Positions 8,461 to 14,771 of a DNA stretch of 32,669 nt are shown here, piece by piece (the stretch's first letter is position 1; each line of letters opens with the position of its first letter). A program made the position numbers and the translations under genes. The notes under the pieces are model-generated. The model was not told the DNA's origin, did no database searches, and saw nothing but the letters and a program-made list of their open reading frames with translations. This DNA comes from JAWLGW01 sp964569055 (lineage in GTDB: Bacteria; Planctomycetota; J058), in NCBI GenBank assembly GCA_964569055.1, contig CAZMSZ010000038.1, forward strand, positions 1 to 32,669, given 5' to 3'.

Positions 8461-8510
8461 CTTCGTGCCCGTGCCCGTGCCCGGAGCCCCTACCCGTGCT
8501 CGTGCTGCCC
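8461..8510. repeat. Degenerate CGTGCC/CGTGCT hexanucleotide repeat
   Basis: CGTGCC units run in tandem from about 8464 to 8482, and CGTGCT-type units follow from about 8494. The second part also encodes the last residues (GQHEHG) of the minus-strand unknown gene. The 20-mer CTTCGTGCCCGTGCCCGTGC at 8461-8480 recurs exactly at 32610-32629, so this is a dispersed intergenic repeat family rather than chance slippage at one site. Confidence 0.6.
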
Positions 8511-8996
8511 GACGCCGACCGCGCTCACCAGCCGCTCCCAGGCGAGGTCCGCGCCCTGGTAGCGCGGGCGCGGGTAGCGCTCCTCCTCCGAGACGAAGAT
8601 CAACAGGCAGCTCGCCACCAGCTCCTCGAGCGTGAACCCCGAGGGGGGCGCGCCCGCGCCGGCGTCGAGGTCGGCCGCGGCGGCGAGCACCGCGGCCAGC
8701 TCGTCGAGCGCCGCCGGCTCGAGGCGGGGGCGCGCGGCGCGCGCGGCCGCGCGGGCCCGCGCCAGCAGCGCCAGCAGGGGCGGGCGGAGCGCGGGGTCGG
8801 CCCGCAGCTTGGCGGCGAGGTCGCCGAACAGCTCGTCGAAGCGCGGCGCCCGCGCCGGCGCGCCCGGATCGTCGACCGCGAGCAGGTAGACCCCGCCGCG
8901 CCGCAGCCCCTCCTCGTCGTGGAGCTGCAGGCAGGCCGCGCCGCCCCCGCGCAGCGGGAAGGCGGCGACGAGCACCGCGCGCGGCGGCTCGCCCAC
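8490..8996 (-). CDS. Hypothetical protein
   Basis: An open frame of G/C-ending codons directly downstream of the ATPase gene on the same strand. I do not recognise the product. It has an N-terminal beta-like stretch (RAVLVAAFPLRGGGAACLQL), helical Ala/Arg/Leu-rich middle segments, and a more conserved-looking end (FTLEELVASCLLIFVSEEER, then ADLAWERLVSA). The start is uncertain. GTG 8996 avoids overlap with the preceding gene; CTG 9038 would overlap its stop as CTGA; ATG 9113 lies 79 bp inside the preceding gene and is less likely. The last codons run into a hexanucleotide repeat. Order and spacing suggest co-transcription with the receiver-ATPase gene, and a partner role in the same pathway is a guess. 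Confidence 0.6.
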   Translation of the reverse strand: MGEPPRAVLVAAFPLRGGGAACLQLHDEEGLRRGGVYLLAVDDPGAPARAPRFDELFGDLAAKLRADPALRPPLLALLARARAAARAARPRLEPAALDELAAVLAAAADLDAGAGAPPSGFTLEELVASCLLIFVSEEERYPRPRYQGADLAWERLVSAVGVGQHEHG

Positions 8997-9034
8997 GGCG
9001 ACGCGCTGCCGGCGCAGGCTGTAGGGCGCCCCGC

Positions 9035-9859
9035 TCAGGCCGGCTTCTGCCCCGGCAGGTACTTCATGAGGAAGATCGTGTTGCCGGCCTCGTTGAACAT
9101 GATGCCGTCGCACGTCTGCTTCATGATGAACACCCCGAGCCCCCCCGGGCGGGACTCGGTGTCACGGCGCGAGCGGGTGTGCTCGAGCGCCGAGACCTCG
9201 TCGGCGCGCGCCAGGAAGGCGCTGGTGTCGAACCCCGGCCCCTCGTCGGTGATCGCGATCATCAACCGGTCGCTGGAGCGGAGCAGGTTGACGTGGATCG
9301 TGCGGCTGGGGTCGTTCTTGTTGCCGTGCTCGGCCGCGTTGCCGAGCGCCTCGCGCAGGGTGGTGGCGAGCTTGACCGCGTCCTCCTCGGCGTAGCCAGC
9401 CGCCCCCACGAACTCCTCGAGGATGTCGCCGGCCTTGTCGACGAGCTCGGGGCGGGTCGGGACCTTGAGGATCGCCTCCTGGTCGAACAGCCGCCGCTGG
9501 CGCGCCCGCCGCAGGATCACCGCCCGGGCCGCCTCGACCACCTGCTGCGCGCTGGGCTGCTCGATGAACGCGTCGGGGACGCAGCGCACGGCGGGCCCCT
9601 CGGGCCCGGCCACCACCACGACCGGGAGCCGGTCGCGGTCGGGGCCGTCGACCTGCGCCTTGATCTTGACCACGAGGTCGACCGCGAACGGGAGCGACTC
9701 GTCGACGAGCGCGAACGCCGCGTCCGTGGGGACGCCGCGCTCGAGGTCGTCCTCCGAGTCCACCCGCTGGACCTCGATCCCCTGCTTGGCCAGGTCGGCC
9801 GTCAGGGCGCCGTTCCGCACTGCCGCGAGGACCTTCACCGGGGCCGTCGTCTCCTGCAC
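9035..9859 (-). CDS. Degenerate receiver fused to RsbW-type HATPase_c domain
   Basis: A protein of about 274 aa. The N-terminal third (VKVLAAVRNGALTADLAKQG, then FALVDESLPF and VVVVAGPE) has receiver-domain character, but the usual Lys of the KP motif is replaced (FIEQPSA), so phosphorylation is doubtful. The C-terminal half is an HATPase_c domain of the anti-sigma/serine-kinase type: N box TTLREALGNAAEHGNK, G1 box AITDEGPGFD, G2 box GGLGVFIMKQTCD. There is no histidine-phosphotransfer domain. Such proteins bind ATP and usually sequester a sigma factor or an anti-anti-sigma partner. GTG 9859 is preferred because GGAG precedes it and a TACAAT -10-like box lies upstream at 9892-9897. GTG 9916 is an alternative, adding 19 residues. 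The gene diverges from gdhA. Confidence 0.88.
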   Translation of the reverse strand: MQETTAPVKVLAAVRNGALTADLAKQGIEVQRVDSEDDLERGVPTDAAFALVDESLPFAVDLVVKIKAQVDGPDRDRLPVVVVAGPEGPAVRCVPDAFIEQPSAQQVVEAARAVILRRARQRRLFDQEAILKVPTRPELVDKAGDILEEFVGAAGYAEEDAVKLATTLREALGNAAEHGNKNDPSRTIHVNLLRSSDRLMIAITDEGPGFDTSAFLARADEVSALEHTRSRRDTESRPGGLGVFIMKQTCDGIMFNEAGNTIFLMKYLPGQKPA

Positions 9860-9891
9860 GCGCCGCTCCGCGGCGACGGGTCGCTTATTGT

Positions 9892-9897
9892 AGAAGC
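9892..9897 (-). promoter_or_regulatory. -10-like box for the receiver-ATPase gene
   Basis: On the minus strand TACAAT stands out in a GC-rich background about 32 bp before GTG 9859. If it is the promoter, the longer start at GTG 9916 would be upstream of transcription, which supports the shorter protein. No clear -35 is seen. Confidence 0.4.
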
Positions 9898-9975
9898 TGA
9901 ACCTGGCGGATGCCACGACAGGGCGAGCAGCCCCCGCCCGCGGGCGCCACTGTAGGGCGGAGCGGGGGTGTGCGT

Positions 9976-9981
9976 TATCAT
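9976..9981 (+). promoter_or_regulatory. -10-like box for glutamate dehydrogenase gene
   Basis: TATCAT lies 24 bp before the GTG start at 10006, followed by GGAGG at 9994-9998. The -35 region is not recognisable. Confidence 0.35.
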
Positions 9982-10005
9982 TCGCTGTCCTCCGGAGGGC
10001 GCGGC

Positions 10006-11229
10006 GTGTTCGACGAGACCACCTTCTATTTCCGTCGTGCGGCCAGGATCATGGGGATCGGCGAGCGGATCCAGCGTCTGCTCGAGAAGCCCCAGAGGAT
10101 CGTGAAGGTCGAGCTGGCCGTCGAGCTCGACTCGGGCGAGCTGGCCTCGTTCACAGGGTTCCGGGTGCAGCACAACGGCGCCCGCGGGCCCTTCAAGGGG
10201 GGGCTGCGCTACCACCCCACCGTCGACGAGGACCACTCCTGCGCGCTGGCCTCGCTCATGACGTGGAAGTCGGCCATCGTCGACATCCCGTACGGCGGCG
10301 CCAAGGGCGGGATCAACTGCGACCCGCGCACGCTCAAGCTGGGCGAGGTCGAGCGGATCACGCGCAAGTTCGTGTCCGAGGTCCACGAGGTGATCGGGCC
10401 GCACCGGGACATCCCGGCGCCCGACGTCAACACCAACGCCCAGATCATGGCGTGGATCATGAACGAGTACTCGCGGATCCACGGCTTCAGCCCGGCGGTG
10501 GTCACGGGCAAGCCCGTCGAGCTGCACGGCTCGCCGGGCCGCGAGGAGGCGACCGGGCTGGGCGTCGTGTACTGCATCGAGGAGGCGCTGCGCCGCCAGG
10601 GCGCCTCGGTCCGCGAGCGCACCTTCGCGATCCAGGGGTTCGGCAACGTGGGGACCTTCCTGGCCCACCACCTCGCGGCCCGCGGCGGCAAGGTGATCGC
10701 GATCTCCGACGTCACGACCTGCCTGCACGAGCCGGCCGGCCTCGACGTGGAGGACGTGCGCGCCTGGCTGGCGCAGCACGGGACCCTCGAGGACTACCCC
10801 AAGGCGAACCACATCGCGCGCGACGACCTCCTCTACGTGGACGTCGACGTGCTGGTGCCGGCCGCCATGGGCGGGGTGTTCACCAAGGAGAACGCCGCCG
10901 AGATCCCGGCCCGCATGATCGTGGAGGCCGCCAACGCGCCCACCACCCCCGAGGCGGACGAGGTGTTCGACTCGCGCGGGGTGATCGTCGTGCCCGACGT
11001 CCTGGCGAACGCCGGCGGCGTGACGGTAAGCTACTTCGAGTGGGTGCAGAACATCCAGCAGTTCCGCTGGGAGCTGGAGGAGATCCGCACCAAGCTGCAC
11101 AGGTTCATGACCGGAGCGTTCGGGACCGTGTGGGACCTCGCCAGCTCCAAGGGGATCTCGCTGCGGACCGCCGCCTACATCGTCGCGATCGGTCGCGTCG
11201 GCAAGGCGACGGTGCTGAGCGGCGTCTGA
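10006..11229 (+). CDS. gdhA: Glutamate dehydrogenase (Glu/Leu/Phe/Val dehydrogenase family)
   Basis: A 407-aa hexameric-type dehydrogenase that interconverts glutamate with 2-oxoglutarate and ammonia using NAD(P). The substrate domain shows GFRVQHNGARGPFKGGLRYH (catalytic/substrate Lys near residue 64) and the active-site block TWKSAIVDIPYGGAKGGIN. The Asp in DIPAPDVNTNAQIMAW is also conserved. The nucleotide-binding domain has the Rossmann motif AIQGFGNVGTF (about 207-217). The end is VVPDVLANAGGVTVSYFEW, typical of the family. The start GTG 10006 has an ideal GGAGG at 9994-9998 and begins FDETTFYFRRAARIMG, like other family members; an upstream in-frame ATG at 9910 would add a low-complexity leader. 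Cofactor choice cannot be settled by eye. The cNMP-binding gene follows after 46 bp. Confidence 0.97.
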   Translation: MFDETTFYFRRAARIMGIGERIQRLLEKPQRIVKVELAVELDSGELASFTGFRVQHNGARGPFKGGLRYHPTVDEDHSCALASLMTWKSAIVDIPYGGAKGGINCDPRTLKLGEVERITRKFVSEVHEVIGPHRDIPAPDVNTNAQIMAWIMNEYSRIHGFSPAVVTGKPVELHGSPGREEATGLGVVYCIEEALRRQGASVRERTFAIQGFGNVGTFLAHHLAARGGKVIAISDVTTCLHEPAGLDVEDVRAWLAQHGTLEDYPKANHIARDDLLYVDVDVLVPAAMGGVFTKENAAEIPARMIVEAANAPTTPEADEVFDSRGVIVVPDVLANAGGVTVSYFEWVQNIQQFRWELEEIRTKLHRFMTGAFGTVWDLASSKGISLRTAAYIVAIGRVGKATVLSGV

Positions 11230-11275
11230 GCACGCGCCCATGACCAGCGCCGAGTCGCCGAGAAAGGAAGGCCCC

Positions 11276-11824
11276 ATGACGGGCCGGAAGCAGACCCGCA
11301 AGACCGAGCGCTTCCACCAGATCCCGATCTTCTCGAACCTCGCCGGCGGCGAGGTCGGGCGGATCCTGCGGATCACCGAAGAGGTCGGGTTCCCCGGGCG
11401 CACCGACATCTTCAAGCCGGGCGACCCGTCCGACGCCTTCTACATCATCCTCGACGGCCGCGTGGACATCCGCATCCCGAACGAGTCGGGCGCCACCACC
11501 ACGATCGCCACCCTCTCCAACCGCTCGGTGTTCGGCGAGATGTCGTTCCTCGGCCAGCGCCCGCGCTCGGCCTACGCGACCACGGTCGACGAGACGCGCC
11601 TCACCAAGGTCCACGGCGCCGACTTCCGGGCGATGCTCGACAAGGGCGACGTGGCTGCCTACAAGGTGATCTACAACTTCGCGATCCTGATCAGCAGCCG
11701 CCTCCGCCGCGTCGAGAACGAGCTCCTCCACGTCCTCGAGGGCATCCCCCCGGGCACCAAGGAGGAGAAGCTGGCCGAGCTCCAGCAGTTCCGCCAGACC
11801 CTCTTCCAGGAGTGGTCTTTCTGA
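11276..11824 (+). CDS. Cyclic nucleotide-binding domain protein, no effector domain
   Basis: A 182-aa protein with a single Crp-like cNMP-binding domain (about residues 10-130). It has the beta-roll segments FKPGDPSDAFYIILDGRVDI and the phosphate-binding cassette FGEMSFLGQRPRSAYATT, where Glu and the Arg-Ser-Ala triad fit cyclic-nucleotide contacts. A C-terminal helical tail (about 140-182, including LRRVENELLHVLEGIPPG) follows. There is no helix-turn-helix, so it is not a Crp-type regulator; it may be a ligand-sensing subunit or adaptor. ATG 11276 is chosen because of AAAGGAAG just upstream (11263-11270); ATG 11240 is an alternative. It follows gdhA closely and is probably co-transcribed. 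The last four codons and the stop form the left arm of a perfect 21-bp inverted repeat, an unusual gene end. Confidence 0.88.
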   Translation: MTGRKQTRKTERFHQIPIFSNLAGGEVGRILRITEEVGFPGRTDIFKPGDPSDAFYIILDGRVDIRIPNESGATTTIATLSNRSVFGEMSFLGQRPRSAYATTVDETRLTKVHGADFRAMLDKGDVAAYKVIYNFAILISSRLRRVENELLHVLEGIPPGTKEEKLAELQQFRQTLFQEWSF

Positions 11825-11887
11825 GGGGCGGCTGTCGTCGGTAATCGGCCCGGTGTTGGGGAGGGCGCCGCCCCTCAGAAAGACCAC
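11812..11887. repeat. Perfect 21-bp inverted repeat spanning a stop codon
   Basis: The left arm at 11812-11832 begins GTGGTCTTTCTGAGGGGCGG. Its exact reverse complement is the right arm at 11867-11887, with a 34-base loop between them. The left arm includes the final codons and TGA (11822-11824) of the cNMP-binding gene. In RNA this would form a long, very stable stem. It has no T-tract, so a classical intrinsic terminator is not evident; it may act as a transcript-end stabiliser or mark an inverted duplication at the edge of the adjacent repeat array. Confidence 0.8.
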
Positions 11888-11909
11888 CTGGGGCGCTTGT
11901 GGGGCGCTC

Positions 11910-12186
11910 TGACGTTCGTCTCGGGCGATTTTGTGAGGCGCACCCGCTTGGTCGGTCGCCCCGGGCAATGAGTGTGGTTCGGGCGACCCGCTCGGACGTT
12001 CGCCCCGGGCGAACGCGTGTGGTTGAGTCGACCGCGTGGACGTTCGCCCCGGGCGAAGGAGTGTGGTTGCGGCGACCGCTTGGACGTTCGCCCCGGGCGA
12101 ACGAGTGTGGGTGAGTCGACCGCTTGGACGGTCGCCCCGGGCGAACGAGTGTGGGTGAGTCGACCGCTTGGACGGTCGCCCCGGGC
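11910..12186. repeat. 44-bp tandem repeat array with palindromic core, cut by gap
   Basis: Six clear copies have cores starting at 11954, 11998, 12042, 12086, 12130 and 12174, exactly 44 bp apart. A decayed seventh lies at about 11914. Each core is GTTCGCCCCGGGCGAAC or a variant starting GG: two 8-base arms about one C. The rest of the unit (GAGTGTGGGTGAGTCGACC and GCTTGGAC) is also conserved, becoming more uniform towards the gap, so the array is probably longer than shown. 44 is not a multiple of 3 and no start or ribosome-binding site fits, so I see no coding role. Regular 44-bp spacing is close to four helical turns and could suit repeated protein binding. Confidence 0.85.
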
Positions 12187-12286
12187 NNNNNNNNNNNNNN
12201 NNNNNNNNNNNNNNNNNNNNNNNNNNNNNNNNNNNNNNNNNNNNNNNNNNNNNNNNNNNNNNNNNNNNNNNNNNNNNNNNNNNNNN
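12187..12286. other. Assembly gap (100 N)
   Basis: Exactly 100 undetermined bases between two repeat families. A repeat collapse is the likely cause, and the true distance is unknown. Confidence 0.99.
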
Positions 12287-12516
12287 CGTCCTTGGCGGTC
12301 GATTCTTCCGCCGAGGAGCGGACCCGCGAGCGACAGCTCTTCCTCGGACTTCCTTGGCGGTCGATCGCCAAGGGGTGGGCGCGCGAGCGACAGCTCTTCC
12401 CTTGGCGTCCTTGGCGTCCTTGGCGGTCGATTCTTCCGCCGAGGAGCGGACCCGCGAGCGACAGCTCTTGGCGGTCGATTCTTCGCCGAGGCGTGCCCGC
12501 GCGAGCGACAGCTCTT
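12287..12516. repeat. Second repeat family: ~50-bp mosaic units with small hairpins
   Basis: Four units begin CTTGGCGGTCGAT and end GCGAGCGACAGCTCTT, at about 12291-12341, 12353-12397, 12419-12469 and 12467-12516. The first and third are identical; the second and fourth have altered middles. Three small stems recur within the full unit: GGCGG-N9-CCGCC, GCGG-AC-CCGC and GAGC-GACA-GCTC. Between units 2 and 3 lies a CCTTGGCGT-type run (12398-12421), which reads CCAAGGACG on the other strand, a 9-bp tandem motif. The array ends about 12 bp from the ilvE stop codon. It is probably a non-coding, REP-like intergenic element. Confidence 0.75.
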
Positions 12517-12528
12517 GGCGGTCTCGGT

Positions 12529-13557
12529 CTATTCCACCGGCACGACCCAACCGCGGCTGTCGCCGATGCGCCCGCGCTGGATGCCGGTGAGAAGCCGGTA
12601 GAGCTCGCTCGCGATCGGGCCCGGGGCCGCGGGGAGCTTCACGACCTCGTCGCCGCGGCGGACCTCGCTGACCGGGGCGACCACGACGGCGGTGCCGGCG
12701 CAGGCGAGCTCGCTGAAGGTGGCGAGCTCCTCGAACGGGATCCGGCGCCGCTCGACCTCGAGGCCGAGCTCCTCGCGGGCGAGCGTGAGGAGCGAGTCGA
12801 GGGTCACCGAGGGGAGGATCGAGGGCGAGCCCGGCGTGACGAGCTTCGTCGCGCCGCTCGCGACCGCGAACACGTTGGCGGAGCCGGCCTCGTCGAGGTA
12901 GCGGTGCTCGACCGGGTCGAGGTACAGGACCTCGTCGTAGCCCTGCTCCTTGGCGCGGCGGCTCAGCAACAGGCCGCCGGCGTAGTTGCCGCCGACCTTG
13001 AAGGCGCCCGTGCCGCGCGGGGCGGCGCGGTCGGCGTCGGTGACGAGGAGCCGGATCCCGCGCATGCCGCCCGGGAAGTACGGGCCGACGGGCGAGCAGA
13101 ACACGCGGAACACGTAGCGCGGCGCCGGGCGCAGGCCGAGGTTCTCGCCCACGCCGATCAGGAGCGGACGCACGTAGAGCGAGGCGCCGCTGCCGTGGGG
13201 CGGGAGCAGCTCGGCGTTGGCGGTGACGCAGGCCTTCACCGCGCGCAGGAACAGCTCGGCGGGGGGCGGCGGCATCACCAGCCGCTCGGCCGAGCGCGCC
13301 ATGCGCGCGGCGTTCATGTCGGGCCGGAACAGGAGGGGCTGCCCCTCGGGGCCGGCGAACGCCTTGAGCCCCTCGAAGCACTGCTGGGCGTAGTGGAGCC
13401 CGCAGGACCCCTCCTCGAGCACGAGGTGCGAGTCCGACGTGAGGCCGCCCTCGCTCCACGCCCCGTCCCGCCACTCGGCCTGGAACCGCCAGGGCGTCTC
13501 CTTGTAGCCGAACCCGAGGTTCTGCCAGTCGAGCTCGTCCGTCTCGGGTCGGTCCAT
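12529..13557 (-). CDS. ilvE: Branched-chain amino acid aminotransferase
   Basis: A 342-aa class IV PLP aminotransferase that interconverts Val, Leu and Ile with their 2-oxo acids using 2-oxoglutarate/glutamate in the cytosol. The pyridoxal lysine is K187 in GTGAFKVGGNYAGG. The partner glutamate is E223 in YLDEAGSANVFAV, and the phosphate-binding C-terminal part includes LPSVTLDSLLTLA and CAGTAVVVAPVSEV. The N-terminal CFEGLKAF and ARMARSAERLVMP blocks place it in the longer (BCAT type II, eukaryote-like) subgroup. The ATG start at 13557 has GAGGAGG just upstream and a -10-like TCTAAT at 13582-13577. The gene ends directly at the second repeat family. It is transcribed away from apt. Confidence 0.96.
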   Translation of the reverse strand: MDRPETDELDWQNLGFGYKETPWRFQAEWRDGAWSEGGLTSDSHLVLEEGSCGLHYAQQCFEGLKAFAGPEGQPLLFRPDMNAARMARSAERLVMPPPPAELFLRAVKACVTANAELLPPHGSGASLYVRPLLIGVGENLGLRPAPRYVFRVFCSPVGPYFPGGMRGIRLLVTDADRAAPRGTGAFKVGGNYAGGLLLSRRAKEQGYDEVLYLDPVEHRYLDEAGSANVFAVASGATKLVTPGSPSILPSVTLDSLLTLAREELGLEVERRRIPFEELATFSELACAGTAVVVAPVSEVRRGDEVVKLPAAPGPIASELYRLLTGIQRGRIGDSRGWVVPVE

Positions 13558-13576
13558 GGCGCGCCTCCTCGCGGCG

Positions 13577-13582
13577 ATTAGA
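13577..13582 (-). promoter_or_regulatory. -10-like box for ilvE
   Basis: The minus strand reads TCTAAT, 19 bp before the ATG, followed by the GAGGAGG ribosome-binding site. It is a low-GC spot in otherwise GC-rich sequence. No -35 was recognised. Confidence 0.35.
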
Positions 13583-13627
13583 GCAGCCGGCGGCCCCTGC
13601 GAGCCACCGCCGCGGCGGCGAGGCCGC

Positions 13628-13648
13628 CCCGCGCGCGGCGCGCGCGGG
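13628..13648. terminator. Strong GC hairpin, possible terminator
   Basis: CCCGCGCGCG (13628-13637), one G, then CGCGCGCGGG (13639-13648) form a perfect 10-bp inverted repeat. On the minus strand it lies 15 bases after a TAG that ends a short gene-like remnant (13756-13664) and upstream of the ilvE promoter box, where a terminator would be expected. There is no T-tract, and alternating CG is prone to form by chance in this genome. Confidence 0.3.
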
Positions 13649-13663
13649 CCGGACGAGCCGCCC

Positions 13664-13756
13664 CTACTTCCTCGCGACCGCCTGGATCTCGAGCACGATC
13701 TGCGGGATCTTGCCCGAGATCTTGGCGCCCGAGGCGCGCCCGACCCCGCGCCCAGG
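13664..13756 (-). pseudogene. Possible 3' remnant of an unidentified gene
   Basis: A 30-codon open stretch ending in TAG at 13666-13664 reads VGRASGAKISGKIPQIVLEI followed by QAVARK. The regular strand-like pattern and balanced composition look like the end of a real protein, unlike the Arg/Pro/Ala-rich text of other non-coding frames here. It is closed upstream by TGA at 13759-13757, and no start codon lies inside. It is followed by a GC hairpin. It may be a truncated or frameshifted gene displaced by the apt promoter region. The identity is unknown and chance is possible. Confidence 0.3.
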
Positions 13757-13832
13757 TCAACGGGCTCCGGCCCCGCTCCCCTCGGGCGGCTTGGTGCGCT
13801 ACCCTCGTCGCCCGACTTCAGAGGAGGAGCGC

Positions 13833-14366
13833 GTGGTCCAGAAGGTCATCGACGAGCTGATCCGCGACGTGCCGGACTTCCCCAAGCCCGGGATCGTGTT
13901 CAAGGACATCACCCCGATCCTGGCGGACCCGCGCGCCATGGGCCTGATCAACGAGGCGCTGGCCGCGCCCTACCTCGGCGGCCCGGCGCCCGCCGTCGAG
14001 AAGGTGCTCGGGATCGAGTCGCGCGGCTTCATCTTCGGCACCCCCCTGGCGGCGCGGCTGGGGGTCGGCTTCGCGCCGGTGCGCAAGCCCGGCAAGCTCC
14101 CCTGGCGCACCGTGAGCCAGTCGTACTCGCTGGAGTACGGCGAGGACACGCTCGAGCTGCACGAGGACGCGGTCCGCCCGGGTGAGCGGGTCCTGATCGT
14201 GGACGACCTCCTCGCCACCGGCGGGACCATGCTCGCGACCTGCCAGCTGGTCGAGAAGCTGGGCGGCGTGGTGGCGGGCTGCGCCGTCCTGATCGAGCTC
14301 GGGTTCCTCGAGGGGCGCGCCCGGCTGGGGAGCCACCCGCTCCACTCGCTGATCGTCTACGAGTGA
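13833..14366 (+). CDS. apt: Adenine phosphoribosyltransferase
   Basis: A 177-aa type I phosphoribosyltransferase that salvages adenine with PRPP to give AMP and pyrophosphate. It opens VQKVIDELIRDVPDFPKPGI and continues VFKDITPILADP, the APT N-terminal signature. It then shows GIESRGFIFGTPLA and the flexible-loop region RKPGKLPW followed by SQSYSLEYGEDTLELHEDAV. The PRPP-binding motif is VLIVDDLLATGGTM (about 119-132). Length and motif order are normal. The GTG start at 13833 is set by AGAGGAGG at 13820-13827; a longer upstream frame exists but its text is low-complexity. The stop overlaps the next gene's start as GTGA (14363-14366), so the two are translationally coupled. Confidence 0.96.
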   Translation: MVQKVIDELIRDVPDFPKPGIVFKDITPILADPRAMGLINEALAAPYLGGPAPAVEKVLGIESRGFIFGTPLAARLGVGFAPVRKPGKLPWRTVSQSYSLEYGEDTLELHEDAVRPGERVLIVDDLLATGGTMLATCQLVEKLGGVVAGCAVLIELGFLEGRARLGSHPLHSLIVYE

Positions 14367-14770
14367 GGTCGGCGGTGCTCGAGCTCGAGCGCCTCGACCA
14401 CCTCGTGCTCACGGTCCGCGACGTCGAGCGGAGCGTGGCGTTCTACACGCGGGTCCTCGGCATGGAGGAGGTCCGCTTCGGCGCCGGCCGGCGCGCGCTC
14501 CGGTTCGGCGACCAGAAGATCAACCTCCACCCCGCCGACGGGCCGGTCCCGCCGCTCCCCGCGCGCCCGACCGTGGGCTCGGGCGACCTGTGCTTCGTCA
14601 CGCGCCTCTCCGCCGAGGAGGTCGTGCGCCGGCTCACGGCGGCGGGCGTGGAGGTGGTCGAGGGGCCGGTCCGGCGCACCGGCGCGCGCCGCGCGCTGCG
14701 CTCGGTCTACTTCCGCGACCCCGACGGGAACGCGCTCGAGGTCGCCGAGGAGACGGACGAGGAGGCGTAG
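14363..14770 (+). CDS. VOC-superfamily protein, GLOD5-like
   Basis: A 135-aa single-module vicinal-oxygen-chelate protein. The first beta-alpha-beta-beta-beta unit is LDHLVLTVRDVERSVAFYTR, then VLGMEEVRFG and RALRFGDQKINLHP. The second runs SGDLCFVTRLSAEEVVRRL and ends VYFRDPDGNALEVAE. The text matches the GLOD5-like group of glyoxalase/dioxygenase-related proteins. Likely metal ligands are His in DHLVL, His in INLHP and the Glu in ALEVAE. The enzymatic reaction is not known for this group. The GTG start overlaps the apt TGA; an in-frame GTG at 14375 is an alternative. The gene converges on the next one with one base between the two stop codons. Confidence 0.88.
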   Translation: MRSAVLELERLDHLVLTVRDVERSVAFYTRVLGMEEVRFGAGRRALRFGDQKINLHPADGPVPPLPARPTVGSGDLCFVTRLSAEEVVRRLTAAGVEVVEGPVRRTGARRALRSVYFRDPDGNALEVAEETDEEA

Positions 14771-14771
14771 C

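Noticed and set aside
9910..10005. Longer N-terminus of glutamate dehydrogenase from ATG 9910
   Set aside because: The extra 32 residues are low-complexity; GTG 10006 has an ideal GGAGG and gives the usual family start.
11910..12186. The 44-bp repeats as a CRISPR array
   Set aside because: Whole units are conserved with no unique spacers, and no cas genes are nearby.
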